Below are positions 9,407 through 18,329 of a stretch of DNA of 64,000 nucleotides, piece after piece (the stretch's first letter is position 1; each line of letters starts with the position of its first letter). The stretch comes from Chryseobacterium salivictor (lineage in GTDB: Bacteria; Bacteroidota; Bacteroidia; Flavobacteriales; Weeksellaceae), in contig NZ_CP037954.1 of assembly GCF_004359195.1 (NCBI RefSeq), positions 1,612,001 to 1,676,000 of the forward strand, given 5' to 3'. A program made the position numbers and the translations under genes. Under the pieces are notes generated by a model that was given only the letters and a program-made list of their open reading frames with translations, was not told the DNA's origin and searched no databases.

Positions 9407-10204
9407 ATGAAGAAATACTTTTCAGTATTTATAATCGTTGCGCTCCTTGTATTTCAGTCGTGTCAACCGAAGAAAAACATCGTTTATCTCTCGAACAATA
9501 ACTTTGAACAGGAAGTTTCACAAGCCCGGTACGAGGGGCTTCATATTCAGGAAGGCGACCGGTTGCAGATTTTAGTTTCCGCTTTCGAAGAGATCGCGGT
9601 ACGTCCTTTCAATCTCTCTACCATGGCAGCGACAGGAGCAGCGGGGACAGGAAGCGGTTCCGGCGGATCTTCCGGCGCATCGGAATATACCGTTACCACC
9701 GACGGTACCATAGTGTTCCCGGTTCTGGGAAGTGTCTACTGCAAAGGGATGACCAAGCAGCAGCTCAAACAGGATTTAGAAAGCCGCTTAAAAAGGTACC
9801 TTACTGATCCTATGGTGACGGTTACCTTATCCAATTTTAATTTCTCAGTTTTAGGCGAGGTGAAAGGGCCGGGACAGAAAACAAGTCCGACAGAGAAGCT
9901 TAATCTCTTTCAGGCTATTGCCCTGGCTGGAGATCTTACTTACGACGCCAACAAAACCAATGTCAAGCTGATCCGCTATTCCGAAGAAGAAGCTAGAGAT
10001 AAAGTGATTTCCCTTGACCTTTCAGAAGTTTCCATCGTGAATTCGCCTTATTATTATCTGCAGCAGAATGACATTCTCTATGTGGAACCCGACCGCAACA
10101 AGCAGATGTCGGTGAATACCAATTCCAATGTTGATAACTGGATTAAATATGGCGGGATTGGTTTAGGTCTGTTCACTTTAATCCTCAGTTTAACCCGAAA
10201 ATAA
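9407..10204 (+). CDS. Polysaccharide export lipoprotein (Wza-like)
   Basis: This is a 265-residue lipoprotein: the signal peptide ends in the lipobox LVFQSC with Cys19. The polysaccharide-export domain follows (LHIQEGDRLQILVSAFEEIAVRPFN, then YTVTTDGTIVFPVLGSVYCKGMT) and then an SLBB-type segment (FSVLGEVKGPGQK). A C-terminal helix (GIGLGLFTLILSL) is typical of Bacteroidetes homologues. Wza-family proteins form the outer-membrane channel for capsule or exopolysaccharide. A Gly/Ser-rich stretch (TGSGSGGSSG, about residues 82-91) is an unusual linker inside the export domain. The Wzc-like gene starts 6 bp downstream, so they form an operon. Confidence 0.9.
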   Translation: MKKYFSVFIIVALLVFQSCQPKKNIVYLSNNNFEQEVSQARYEGLHIQEGDRLQILVSAFEEIAVRPFNLSTMAATGAAGTGSGSGGSSGASEYTVTTDGTIVFPVLGSVYCKGMTKQQLKQDLESRLKRYLTDPMVTVTLSNFNFSVLGEVKGPGQKTSPTEKLNLFQAIALAGDLTYDANKTNVKLIRYSEEEARDKVISLDLSEVSIVNSPYYYLQQNDILYVEPDRNKQMSVNTNSNVDNWIKYGGIGLGLFTLILSLTRK

Positions 10205-10210
10205 GTATTA

Positions 10211-12535
10211 ATGGAATTGTTGGAAAACTCCGAGCCGTTAAAACGGACAAAGACGGTTAATATCAAAAAAGAAATCGGGAAGTACCTGAAGAAATGGCCT
10301 TGGTTTTTGCTCAGTCTCGCCGTGTTTTATGGGGGTGCTAAAATCTACCTTAAATATACACAGGCCCAGTACAGCAGCAAGACTTCTCTTAAACTGAGGG
10401 AATCGAAAGGAAACAGTTCCGCTGCGCTGAGTGATCTGAAAAACCTTGGAATGGGTGTCAGTGGAGACAATGAGCTGCAGGGTGAAACCACGATCATCGT
10501 TTCCAAACCGATTTTAGAAACGGTAGCAAAAAACCTTAATTTGGGCGTCAGCTTTTTTAGTTTGGGTAAAATTAAAGAAGTGGAACTTTATAATGACAGC
10601 CCTTTATCGGGAAAGATCATCAGCATCGATCAGCCCGATCAGTTTTCCGGAGCAACTTATACCATCAATCCCGTGGGCCGTAATTCCTTTAAGCTCAACG
10701 ATTCAAAGACCGTTTACCGGTTTGGGTCTCCTGCCCGTTTTCCTTTCGGCACCGTACAGATCAATGCAAAACCCGGCGTCGTTTTGACCGATCCCATCAA
10801 GGTGGTATTTAACAGTCTCAAAAGCGCGGTAGCAAATCTGGAAGGGCGAATCTCGGTAAGTTTACCGGAAAACAAAGGACTGCTCATGGAAGTAGCCATG
10901 GTAGGACCTGTTCCGAAAAAATCAGAAGATATTTTAAATGAACTCGCCAAACAGTACATCATTGATGGGGTGAACGATAAAAACCAGGAAGCACAAAATA
11001 CCCAGAATTTCATCAATGAGCGTTTAGAAGTGATTACCGATGACCTCTCGGGTATTGAAGGGCAGAAAGAACGGTTCAAACAGTCCAATCAGATGACCAA
11101 TCTGGAGGCACAGGGGAGTATGGCCTTAAGCAAAGCAGAGGAGAATACGAAGATCATTCTGACCCAGTCGATGCAGTTGGATCTGGTCAATTCAGTCTTG
11201 GCAGCCAGCGCGACAGAACAGCTGTTGCCAACGGGAATGGGTCTGCCTGCCGGTGCCGAAAGCAATATCACCGAGTACAACAATCTCCTGCTCACCCGGA
11301 ACAGGGTTTTAAAACAGGCGACGGGCGAAAATCCATCGGTGATTGAAATGAACAAACAGATCGCCGTTACCAAAAATTTAATCCGGAAAAACTTAATAGA
11401 AGCGCGCGAAATCTTGCAGCTTCAGGTTGCTCAGGCCAATGCCCAGCTCAATCTGGCCAAAGGAAACATCAGCAAATTTCCCACCCAGGAAAAAATGTTC
11501 CGGAGCATCGACCGGCAGCAAACACTGAAAGAACAGCTCTACCTTTATCTTTTACAGAAGAGAGAAGAAAATGCCATTACCCTGGCAGTGACGGCACCGA
11601 AAGCGAAGATTATCAATCCCGCCTTCACCACCGGCATTGTACAGCCCAATTCCAAACGCATTATGAACGGGGCGCTCACGGCTGGCTTTCTGCTGCCGCT
11701 GCTCTTTCTGATTGTCTGGAACTCCCTGGATACCAAAGTACACACCAAGGAACATATCATGGCTTTAATGCCTGTGTCTGCCGTGGTCATTGCAGAAATC
11801 CCGGTCAACAGTGAAGAGAATGCCGTGGTTCACCCTAATGACTTTTCTACTTTTGCCGAATCTTTCCGGATCTTAAGTTCCAATCTCAAATACCTGTTAA
11901 AGGCTAAAAAGACCGAACTCGGAGATGTCGTACTGATCACTTCCTCCATTAAAGGCGAAGGAAAAACCACGGTGTCCATTAATACCGCCTTAACTTTAGC
12001 CGGAAAAAATAAAGTAATCATCATCGGAGCCGATATCCGGAATCCGCAGCTGCACCGTTTTGTCCACGGAAAAAATATTGGTTTGACCGACTATCTGGTC
12101 TCCGACAAGACCGTGCCCGATTCTTATATCGTCCCTTCCAAAGTGAACGACAATCTCGACGTCCTTTTCAGCGGTCAGATCGCCCCCAATCCCAACGACC
12201 TTCTGGATATGGAGAAGTTTGCAGAAATGATCAGCTATCTCAAAACCAAATACGACTATATTGTTTTAGACTCTGCGCCCGTCATGCTGGTGAGTGATAC
12301 CCTGCAGCTGGTAGAGAAAGCCGATGTCCTGCTCTACGTCGTAAGATCCGAATTTACAGAAAAGGGGATGATCGATTTTGCTGCCGGCTTCCAAATCGAA
12401 AACCAGATCAGCAACATGGCTTTTGTGCTGAACAGTGTGAAACCTGAAAATACGAGGTATGGTAAGAAGTATGGGTATGGGTATTATTCTTATACGCATG
12501 AGATTGAGAAGAAATGGTGGGAGAGGCTGATGTGA
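10211..12535 (+). CDS. Chain-length regulator and tyrosine autokinase (Wzc-like)
   Basis: The 774-residue protein has the full Wzc layout. A short cytoplasmic tail and TM1 (about 29-46) are followed by a periplasmic Wzz domain with long coiled-coil helices. TM2 (about 484-503, after PNSKRIMNG) leads to a cytoplasmic BY-kinase domain. Kinase motifs are Walker A SSIKGEGKTT (~577-588), the Walker A' region IIIGADIRNPQ (~602-612) and Walker B YIVLDSAPV (~683-691). The tail is a tyrosine cluster (YGKKYGYGYYSYTHE) for autophosphorylation. Family members control polymer length and export together with Wza. The more usual D in Walker A' (DADxR) is replaced by GADIR. Confidence 0.92.
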   Translation: MELLENSEPLKRTKTVNIKKEIGKYLKKWPWFLLSLAVFYGGAKIYLKYTQAQYSSKTSLKLRESKGNSSAALSDLKNLGMGVSGDNELQGETTIIVSKPILETVAKNLNLGVSFFSLGKIKEVELYNDSPLSGKIISIDQPDQFSGATYTINPVGRNSFKLNDSKTVYRFGSPARFPFGTVQINAKPGVVLTDPIKVVFNSLKSAVANLEGRISVSLPENKGLLMEVAMVGPVPKKSEDILNELAKQYIIDGVNDKNQEAQNTQNFINERLEVITDDLSGIEGQKERFKQSNQMTNLEAQGSMALSKAEENTKIILTQSMQLDLVNSVLAASATEQLLPTGMGLPAGAESNITEYNNLLLTRNRVLKQATGENPSVIEMNKQIAVTKNLIRKNLIEAREILQLQVAQANAQLNLAKGNISKFPTQEKMFRSIDRQQTLKEQLYLYLLQKREENAITLAVTAPKAKIINPAFTTGIVQPNSKRIMNGALTAGFLLPLLFLIVWNSLDTKVHTKEHIMALMPVSAVVIAEIPVNSEENAVVHPNDFSTFAESFRILSSNLKYLLKAKKTELGDVVLITSSIKGEGKTTVSINTALTLAGKNKVIIIGADIRNPQLHRFVHGKNIGLTDYLVSDKTVPDSYIVPSKVNDNLDVLFSGQIAPNPNDLLDMEKFAEMISYLKTKYDYIVLDSAPVMLVSDTLQLVEKADVLLYVVRSEFTEKGMIDFAAGFQIENQISNMAFVLNSVKPENTRYGKKYGYGYYSYTHEIEKKWWERLM

Positions 12536-12540
12536 GCAAG

Positions 12541-12960
12541 TGAATGAGTGAATGAGTGAATAAGTGAACATGTGAACATGTGAACCTGTGAACAAGAGAA
12601 CCAAATCGTAAGTGAACTTGTGAACGAGTGAACATGTGAACCTGACAGTGAGAGAGCTTGTGAATAAGAGAACCAGATAGTAAGTGAACTTGTGAACGTG
12701 TGAACGAGAGAACATGTTAACAGGAGAATCTTATAGTAAGTGAACTTGTGAATGAGTGAATGAGTGAATAAGTGAACATGTGAACCTGTGAACCTGTGAA
12801 CAAGAGAACCAAATCGTAAGTGAACTTGTGAACGAGTGAACATGTGAACCTGACAGTGAGAGAGCTTGTGAATAAGAGAACCAGATAGTAAGTGAACGTG
12901 TGAACGAGAGAGCATGTTAACAGGAGAATCTTATAGTAAGTGAACTTGTGAATGAGTGAT
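12541..12960. repeat. 8-bp minisatellite GTGAACNN with 208-bp higher-order repeat
   Basis: Dozens of GTGAACNN units (also GAGAACNN, GTGAATNN). A composite block beginning CAAGAGAACCAAATCG occurs at 12593 and again at 12801, a period of 208 bp. The reverse strand reads as Ser/His/Phe-rich open frames, which are an artefact of the repeat. No gene is seen between wzc and 13112. Confidence 0.85.
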
Positions 12961-13027
12961 TAAGATTTATATTATCAAATTTGCATTATGATTACTAAGC
13001 TATTTACGACCCACTGTTCAAACCTTC

Positions 13028-13095
13028 CCAGGTTCCCAGGTTCACAAGTTCACAAGTTCACAAGTTCCCAGGTTCACACGTTCGCAAGTTCACAG
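13028..13095. repeat. Same minisatellite, inverted orientation
   Basis: TTCACAAG/TTCCCAGG units (reverse complement of the array at 12541-12960) run up to the start of the four-helix-bundle gene. Confidence 0.75.
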
Positions 13096-13111
13096 CTTTA
13101 AAACCACCAAT

Positions 13112-13462
13112 ATGAATAACCACAAAGATCTGCTTGTTTATCAAAAATCGCTCGATTTAGTAGAATTAATTTATAGGATTACGCAGTCATTTCCTGCCGA
13201 AGAAAAATTTGGACTGACCAGCCAACTGAGAAGATGTGCGGTATCTTTGCCCTCTAATATTGCAGAAGGGGCCGGAAGAAAAGGAACAAAAGAGTTTATC
13301 CACTTTTTATATATTGCATTAGGGTCATTAAATGAAGCGGAAACGCAGATGGAGATTTCCAGACGTTTAGGATTTATAGCAGATCTTACTGCTTTTACAG
13401 AACTTTTTCTGCATATCAAGAGGATGCTTTTGAAATTGATTGACAAACTGGACGGCAAGTGA
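13112..13462 (+). CDS. Four-helix-bundle protein (S23 / 23S rRNA IVP family)
   Basis: A 116-residue protein of the four-helix-bundle family first known from 23S rRNA intervening sequences and now seen scattered in many genomes. Family hallmarks are visible: DLLVYQKSLDLVELIY, FGLTSQLRRCAVSLPSNIAEG and a helix 3 with FLYIALGSLNEAETQ. The function is not established. It is inserted between wzc and wzm and is enclosed on both sides by minisatellite arrays, which suggests it came in as a unit. Its stop codon lies directly against the next GTGAAT array. Confidence 0.85.
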   Translation: MNNHKDLLVYQKSLDLVELIYRITQSFPAEEKFGLTSQLRRCAVSLPSNIAEGAGRKGTKEFIHFLYIALGSLNEAETQMEISRRLGFIADLTAFTELFLHIKRMLLKLIDKLDGK

Positions 13463-13695
13463 ATATGTGAATATGTGAACAAGAGAACATGTGAACAAGA
13501 GAACATGTGAACAAGTGAACAAGAAAGCCCGCCAGTTCCCAGGTTCACAAGAGAACAAGAGAATATGCGAACAAGAAAGCCAGTTCACACGTTCACAGGT
13601 TCACAAGTTCACAGGTTCACAGGTTCACAAGTTCACAGGTTCACAAGTTCACAGGTTCACAAGTTCACACGTTCACAGGTTCACAAGTTCACATT
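13460..13695. repeat. Minisatellite pair in opposite orientations
   Basis: GTGAACNN/GAGAACNN units at 13460-13515 are followed by TTCACANN units at 13575-13695. The two arms are complementary, so a long imperfect hairpin is possible immediately upstream of wzm. Confidence 0.8.
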
Positions 13696-13706
13696 AAAAA
13701 AAAACA

Positions 13707-14555
13707 ATGACCAAAGAAACCCAACCCACCTACTACATCCACTCCAAACAATCGGTTTTCTCGCTCAACTTAAAAGAAGTCTGGGAGTACCGCGATCTGT
13801 TGCTGATGTTGGTGAAAAAAGATTTTATTACCTTCTATAAGCAAACGGTTTTAGGGCCGCTGTGGTTTATTGTGCAGCCTTTGCTGACCACGGTAATCTA
13901 CATCATCCTGTTTGGAAATATTGCCAAATTATCGACCGACGGCGTGCCGCAGGTGCTCTTTTACCTCTCCGGAATTACGGTGTGGAATTACTTCTCCGAA
14001 AGTTTAACCAAGACCTCTTCCGTCTTTACGGCCAATGCCGGGATGTTTGGGAAGGTGTATTTCCCACGGTTGATTATGCCGCTGTCGATTGTGGCTTCGT
14101 CGCTTATGAAATTTGCGGTGCAGTTTGGCATCTTTGCAATCGTGCTGCTGTACTTCGTTATTTTTACCGATGAGGTACACCCCAATATCTGGATGTTGTT
14201 TACGCCGGTTTTAATACTGCTCATGGCGATGTTCGCGCTGGGAATGGGGATGATCTTCTCGTCCCTGACGACCAAATACAAAGACCTTACGTTTCTTTTA
14301 ACCTTTGGCGTTCAGCTGTTCATGTACATCACACCGGTGGTGTATCCCATTTCGGCTTTACCCGAGAAATTCAGGTTTCTGGTCTATATGAATCCGCTGT
14401 CCTCCATTTTTGAATGTTTCCGGTACGCCTTTCTAGGGTCCGGCAGTTTCGATCTGATGAGCATCCTCTGGAGCAGCATTTTCATCACCTTCATTCTGGT
14501 TATCGGCACGGTGATTTTTAATAAGGTGGAGAAGAGTTTTATGGATACGGTGTGA
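13707..14555 (+). CDS. wzm: ABC-2 type polysaccharide export permease
   Basis: A 282-residue inner-membrane protein with about six membrane helices and the ABC-2 permease hallmark near the N-terminus (LLLMLVKKDFITFYKQTVLGPLW). In this family the permease pairs with a Wzt ATPase to move finished, lipid-linked O-antigen or similar glycans across the inner membrane. Helices are visible at LWFIVQPLLTTVIYIILFG, FAVQFGIFAIVLLYFVIF and VLILLMAMFALGMGMIF. The ATPase gene is separated from it by ~730 bp of repeats, which is unusual for such a pair. Confidence 0.9.
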   Translation: MTKETQPTYYIHSKQSVFSLNLKEVWEYRDLLLMLVKKDFITFYKQTVLGPLWFIVQPLLTTVIYIILFGNIAKLSTDGVPQVLFYLSGITVWNYFSESLTKTSSVFTANAGMFGKVYFPRLIMPLSIVASSLMKFAVQFGIFAIVLLYFVIFTDEVHPNIWMLFTPVLILLMAMFALGMGMIFSSLTTKYKDLTFLLTFGVQLFMYITPVVYPISALPEKFRFLVYMNPLSSIFECFRYAFLGSGSFDLMSILWSSIFITFILVIGTVIFNKVEKSFMDTV

Positions 14556-14834
14556 GGTGTGGGTGTGAAAACTTGTGAACTTGTGAACGTGTGAACAAGT
14601 GGGAGTTATTGAGTGATTGAGTTTTTGAGTGATTGAGTTTTTAAGTGATTTTAATGAAATGTTTGTTGAGTACTTTAGTGGAATAACAGCATAGTGATTG
14701 CCATGTCATACGGAGGCTGAGTGTAGCCGAAGCCGGTATCTGTATAACATCCTGCACTGCATCCTGCACGGTGCAAGATTCACGGTGCAGGATGCAGGGT
14801 GCATCCTTTGGATGACTGCCGATTCCCACCATCT

Positions 14835-14914
14835 GCGAAGCGGGAGGCGAAGCCCAAAAGGCGAAAGCCCCTATTCCCCTCCTCTGGAGGGGTGACCCGA
14901 AGGGTCGGGGTGGT
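14835..14914. repeat. GC-rich REP element (CCCCTCC/GGAGGGG type), copy 1
   Basis: CCCCTCC TCT GGAGGGG is a perfect 7-bp hairpin. It is followed by ACCCGAAGGGT and GGGGTGGT, and preceded by GCGAAGCGGGAGGCGAAGCC. Other copies: 37407-37479 (reverse), 38900-38978, 42337-42393 (reverse), 48468-48520 (reverse) and 48605-48659. Confidence 0.8.
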
Positions 14915-15185
14915 ATCTACGCAGTGATTGCGATGATTTTGGTGAATGTATGAATGGTCAATGGTGAATGTGTGAATGGTGAATCCTGTCACCGGTCGCT
15001 GAGCGGAGCCGAAGCGAAAATCGCACCCCGCACCCCGCACCCCCATTTATTTTTCCGGCAGCGATAACATAAACTCCGGTTTCCCTAAGAAATCTTCATC
15101 AACACCATTGCTTAATTAAAAACTTAATGCTTAATTTGTAAATAATTTCATAAAACACTTAAAACCACCCTCTAAAATAAAAAAC

Positions 15186-15288
15186 CACCAACATCCAACA
15201 TCCAACATCCAACATCCAACATCCATCACCCAACATCTATCCGTCTATCATCTATCCGTCTAATATCTATTCCCCCAACATCCCTCCC
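15186..15288. repeat. CATCCAA minisatellite abutting wzt
   Basis: 7-bp CATCCAA units pass into TCTATCCG units and end directly at the TTG start codon of wzt. Confidence 0.75.
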
Positions 15289-16524
15289 TTGAACCCCAAC
15301 ACCGCCATCACCGCCCACAACATCTCCAAACAATACCGCCTCGGTGAGGTAGGAACCGGCACCCTTACGCATGATCTGAACCGCTTCTGGGCAAAACTCC
15401 GGGGCAAGGAAGACCCTTTCCTGAAGATTGGGGAAAGCAATGATCGCACGTCGAAAGGTGAAAGCGATTATGTGTGGTCTTTGAAAGACATTAATTTTGA
15501 GATCGAGAAAGGCGATGCCGTGGGAATTATCGGCAGAAACGGGGCGGGAAAGTCGACCCTGTTGAAACTGTTGAGCCGGGTGACCAAACCCACCACCGGA
15601 CATTTTGAAGTACAGGGCAGGATCGCTTCTCTGCTGGAAGTAGGAACCGGTTTTAATCCCGAAATGACGGGCCGGGAAAATATCTTTCTGAATGGGGCGA
15701 TCTTAGGAATGCGCCGCCAGGAGATCAAAAGAAAGTTTGATGAGATCGTGGACTTTGCAGGCGTAGAGCGGTATATCGATACGCCCGTGAAACGCTATTC
15801 TTCCGGGATGTATGTAAGACTGGCTTTTGCCGTTGCCGCGCATTTGGAATCGGAGATCCTCATTGTCGATGAAGTGCTGGCGGTAGGCGATGCCGAGTTT
15901 CAGAAAAAATGCCTGGGGAAAATGGGGGATGTCTCCAAAGGGGAAGGAAGAACGGTTTTGTTTGTGAGTCATGATTTAAACGCTGTTTCACAATTATGCA
16001 ATGTGGGAATTCTCTTAAATAATGGTGAAGTTGAATACAGAGGTCCAGCAAGGGAAGCAATATCAAAATATTTAAGCGATGGTGTAGATGATGCGGTGTA
16101 TATTAATCCTATTGATAGCAGTTCAAAAGAAATATTTATCAAGAAAATTGAAGTTCAGAAATCAACCGGAAGCGTAAGCAGTGAATTCTATTTCGATGAA
16201 ATAATTAATTTAAAGTTTAATATCGAAATTAAAAACAAAAATAAGTATGTTAGCTTATTTGTTATGATACTTGATTCTAGAAAAAAAAGAATTTTCGCCT
16301 GTGAGACTGAAAATATAAAGGACGAAATAATACTCTCTTTTGAAGCAAATACTTTAGTCAGAGGTTCTTACTCAGTCCATGCTTTTATTAATGAACCGAA
16401 AATAAAACAACATGACGTGGCAGAAGATGTATGTAAATTTGTTGTATTAGATGCCAGTTCTTACCTTTCTAAACATGGCGATTATGATTATGGTTCAGTG
16501 TTCGCAAAACATACTTGGAAATGA
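15289..16524 (+). CDS. wzt: Polysaccharide ABC exporter ATPase with C-terminal glycan-binding-like domain
   Basis: The 411-residue protein has an ABC ATPase domain (residues ~1-260): Walker A GIIGRNGAGKST (~78-89), signature YSSGM (~169-173), Walker B ILIVDEVLAVGD (~190-201), and the H-loop SHDLNAV. Residues ~268-411 form a beta-rich domain like the Wzt carbohydrate-binding domain, which in known systems recognises the finished O-antigen end. The start is TTG, directly after a minisatellite; no better in-frame start was seen. Codons before ~15,975 are GC-richer than those after it, which match the AT-rich genes downstream. The stop overlaps the next gene (ATGA). Confidence 0.9.
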   Translation: MNPNTAITAHNISKQYRLGEVGTGTLTHDLNRFWAKLRGKEDPFLKIGESNDRTSKGESDYVWSLKDINFEIEKGDAVGIIGRNGAGKSTLLKLLSRVTKPTTGHFEVQGRIASLLEVGTGFNPEMTGRENIFLNGAILGMRRQEIKRKFDEIVDFAGVERYIDTPVKRYSSGMYVRLAFAVAAHLESEILIVDEVLAVGDAEFQKKCLGKMGDVSKGEGRTVLFVSHDLNAVSQLCNVGILLNNGEVEYRGPAREAISKYLSDGVDDAVYINPIDSSSKEIFIKKIEVQKSTGSVSSEFYFDEIINLKFNIEIKNKNKYVSLFVMILDSRKKRIFACETENIKDEIILSFEANTLVRGSYSVHAFINEPKIKQHDVAEDVCKFVVLDASSYLSKHGDYDYGSVFAKHTWK

Positions 16525-17354
16525 TGAAAATAATACAAGATTTAAAGTCTCTGCTGTTGCAAATTTTACAGCTTATTAAAAATTATTTGGATAGGAACAA
16601 GACTAATATTAAAACGGGGATTACCACTGCTGAAGTAAATAGAATATCTAATTTAGCAAGTCTTCAGGAGAATAAAGCGAAACTATTTTCTAAAGATTTT
16701 TATTTTTCTGATAACAATGGATTTTTACATTCACTAAATGAAATCTTTGATCAGGAAGTCTATAAATTTAATTCTGATAACCAAGCTCCTCTTATTATCG
16801 ACTGTGGCTCCAATTATGGGCTAAGTATTCTCTACTTAAAAAAACTTTTTCCTAAATCTAGAATTATTGCTTTTGAGCCTGATGCAAAAATTTTTCAAAT
16901 TCTGAACAGGAATATTATAAACTACAATCTTAAAGATGTAGAGTTACATAATGAAGCGGTCTGGACAGTAGATACAGATTTGAATTTTTATTCAGAAGGA
17001 TCTTTAGGAGGAAGAATATCAAATGCTGAACAGAATCATTACACAGTAAAAGCAATTGACTTTAAAAAATATCTCAATCAAAAGATTGATTTTTTGAAGA
17101 TGGATATTGAAGGAGCGGAAAACTCGGTGATTTTTGACATAAAAGACTATTTAAAAAATGTTGATAAACTCTTTTTAGAATATCACGGAATTGTAGGTGA
17201 AAACCAGAATCTTGGAGATATTTTAAATATGCTTTCCAGTGTGGGGTTTCAATATTACATAAGAGTTGCCGGAGAAACGATGCGTTATCCATTTTGTGGT
17301 GAGCGACCTAAAATATTCAATCAACAGTTAAATATATTCTGTTATAGAAACTAA
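16521..17354 (+). CDS. FkbM-family methyltransferase
   Basis: The product (277 residues from the ATG overlapping the wzt stop; a TTG two codons earlier is possible) shows a SAM-binding fold. Motif I is LIIDCGSNYGLSILYLKKLF, followed by IIAFEPDAKIFQILNRNI. The FkbM signature IDFLKMDIEGAENSVI lies near residue 190. Members methylate hydroxyls on sugars or small molecules. Placed right after Wzt, it may modify the glycan, possibly as a terminal cap read by the Wzt C-domain; that link is an inference. The first ~45 residues are helical and not conserved. Confidence 0.85.
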   Translation: MMKIIQDLKSLLLQILQLIKNYLDRNKTNIKTGITTAEVNRISNLASLQENKAKLFSKDFYFSDNNGFLHSLNEIFDQEVYKFNSDNQAPLIIDCGSNYGLSILYLKKLFPKSRIIAFEPDAKIFQILNRNIINYNLKDVELHNEAVWTVDTDLNFYSEGSLGGRISNAEQNHYTVKAIDFKKYLNQKIDFLKMDIEGAENSVIFDIKDYLKNVDKLFLEYHGIVGENQNLGDILNMLSSVGFQYYIRVAGETMRYPFCGERPKIFNQQLNIFCYRN

Positions 17355-17471
17355 AAACTCTTTGAATGCATATAAAAGCACTTTAATTTTATCATGATTT
17401 TTTTAGAATAGCAATCTTAGAAGCACAATTCGGGAATTGTGTTTAAAATATATCCTGACTGAGAGATAAAA

Positions 17472-18320
17472 ATGATTTCAATAATAATTTGTTCCAGAAC
17501 TCCGGAAATAAGTCCCCAACTTTTTCAAAATATTGAAGAATCAATTGGTTATGACTATGAAATAATAGTAATTGATAACTCAAAAAAAATCTATTCTATT
17601 TTTGAAGCGTACAATATAGGGATTAAAAATAGCAAAGGAAATTACTGGTGTTTTGCTCATGATGATATTTTGTTACATACTCAAAATTGGGGAAAGGAGA
17701 TCAAGAAAATTTTCGAAAATGACGAGGAGATAGGTTTAATTGGAATTGCAGGTTCAAAAATAAAAACCCGAATGCCCTCTGCTTGGTTTGATTGCGACGA
17801 AAGTTTAAAAGTAAATTCTTTGATACAACATTTTAACTCAGATAAAGTTAAATTGTGGGAACGGGGCTGGAAAGACAGCCGCAATGAGGAAGTTTCTGTT
17901 ATTGATGGTGTTTTTATGGTGGGTAGGAAAAATGATTCCATTAAATTTAATGAAGAATTGAGCGGCTTTCATAATTACGATTTAAATCTTTCACTCGCTT
18001 ATAAAAATGCAAATTATAAAGTTATCGTAACGAGAAACGTATTGATAGAACATTTTTCTATTGGGAAAATTGACAAATCGTGGTATATCTCTGCTTTACA
18101 ATTCGATACTGAATATGGAAGATATTTACCTTTAAAAGTGAATGATATCATTTCTAAATCCGATTTCAGATTACAGGAATTAAAAAACGGAACGACGTTT
18201 TGTTTATATCTAATAAATAACGATTTGAAATTTGAGGCAATCAAATACTGGATCAAATTAATAAGTTTAAAGCCCGTTTCAAAATTTCATCTTCATTTTA
18301 TTAAATTACTCTTAAAATAA
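17472..18320 (+). CDS. Glycosyltransferase, GT-A fold (StrF-like)
   Basis: A 282-residue protein starting MISIIICSRTPEISPQLFQ, with YEIIVIDNS and the acidic metal site CFAHDDILL. This replaces the usual DxD and matches the StrF-like branch of GT2. The C-terminal half keeps GVFMVGRK and GFHNYDLNLSL, typical of that branch. It probably transfers a sugar from a nucleotide donor on the cytoplasmic side of the membrane. It starts 117 bp after the FkbM gene in a strongly AT-rich context. Confidence 0.8.
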   Translation: MISIIICSRTPEISPQLFQNIEESIGYDYEIIVIDNSKKIYSIFEAYNIGIKNSKGNYWCFAHDDILLHTQNWGKEIKKIFENDEEIGLIGIAGSKIKTRMPSAWFDCDESLKVNSLIQHFNSDKVKLWERGWKDSRNEEVSVIDGVFMVGRKNDSIKFNEELSGFHNYDLNLSLAYKNANYKVIVTRNVLIEHFSIGKIDKSWYISALQFDTEYGRYLPLKVNDIISKSDFRLQELKNGTTFCLYLINNDLKFEAIKYWIKLISLKPVSKFHLHFIKLLLK

Positions 18321-18329
18321 ATGTAGTAT

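Larger units (their letters stand above)
14556..15288. other. 730-bp repeat-filled gap between wzm and wzt
   Basis: From left to right: GTGAAC units (14568-14600); TGAGTGATTGAGTTTT strings; a TGCA-rich stretch with repeated GCATCCTGCA/GGTGCAGGATGC (14750-14800); a GC-rich REP (14835-14914); a GGTCGCTGAGCGGAGCCGAAGC REP (14990-15018); an AT-rich segment (15100-15180); and a CATCCAA array (15186-15240) that runs into TCTATC repeats ending at the wzt start. No gene is seen. Confidence 0.7.

Noticed and set aside
12266..12915. Ser/His/Phe-rich minus-strand frames (VHMFTYSL-type peptides)
   Set aside because: A direct product of translating the 8-bp GTGAACNN minisatellite.
12541..13695. CRISPR-like regular repeats
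   Set aside because: Units are 8 bp without spacers and no cas gene is present.
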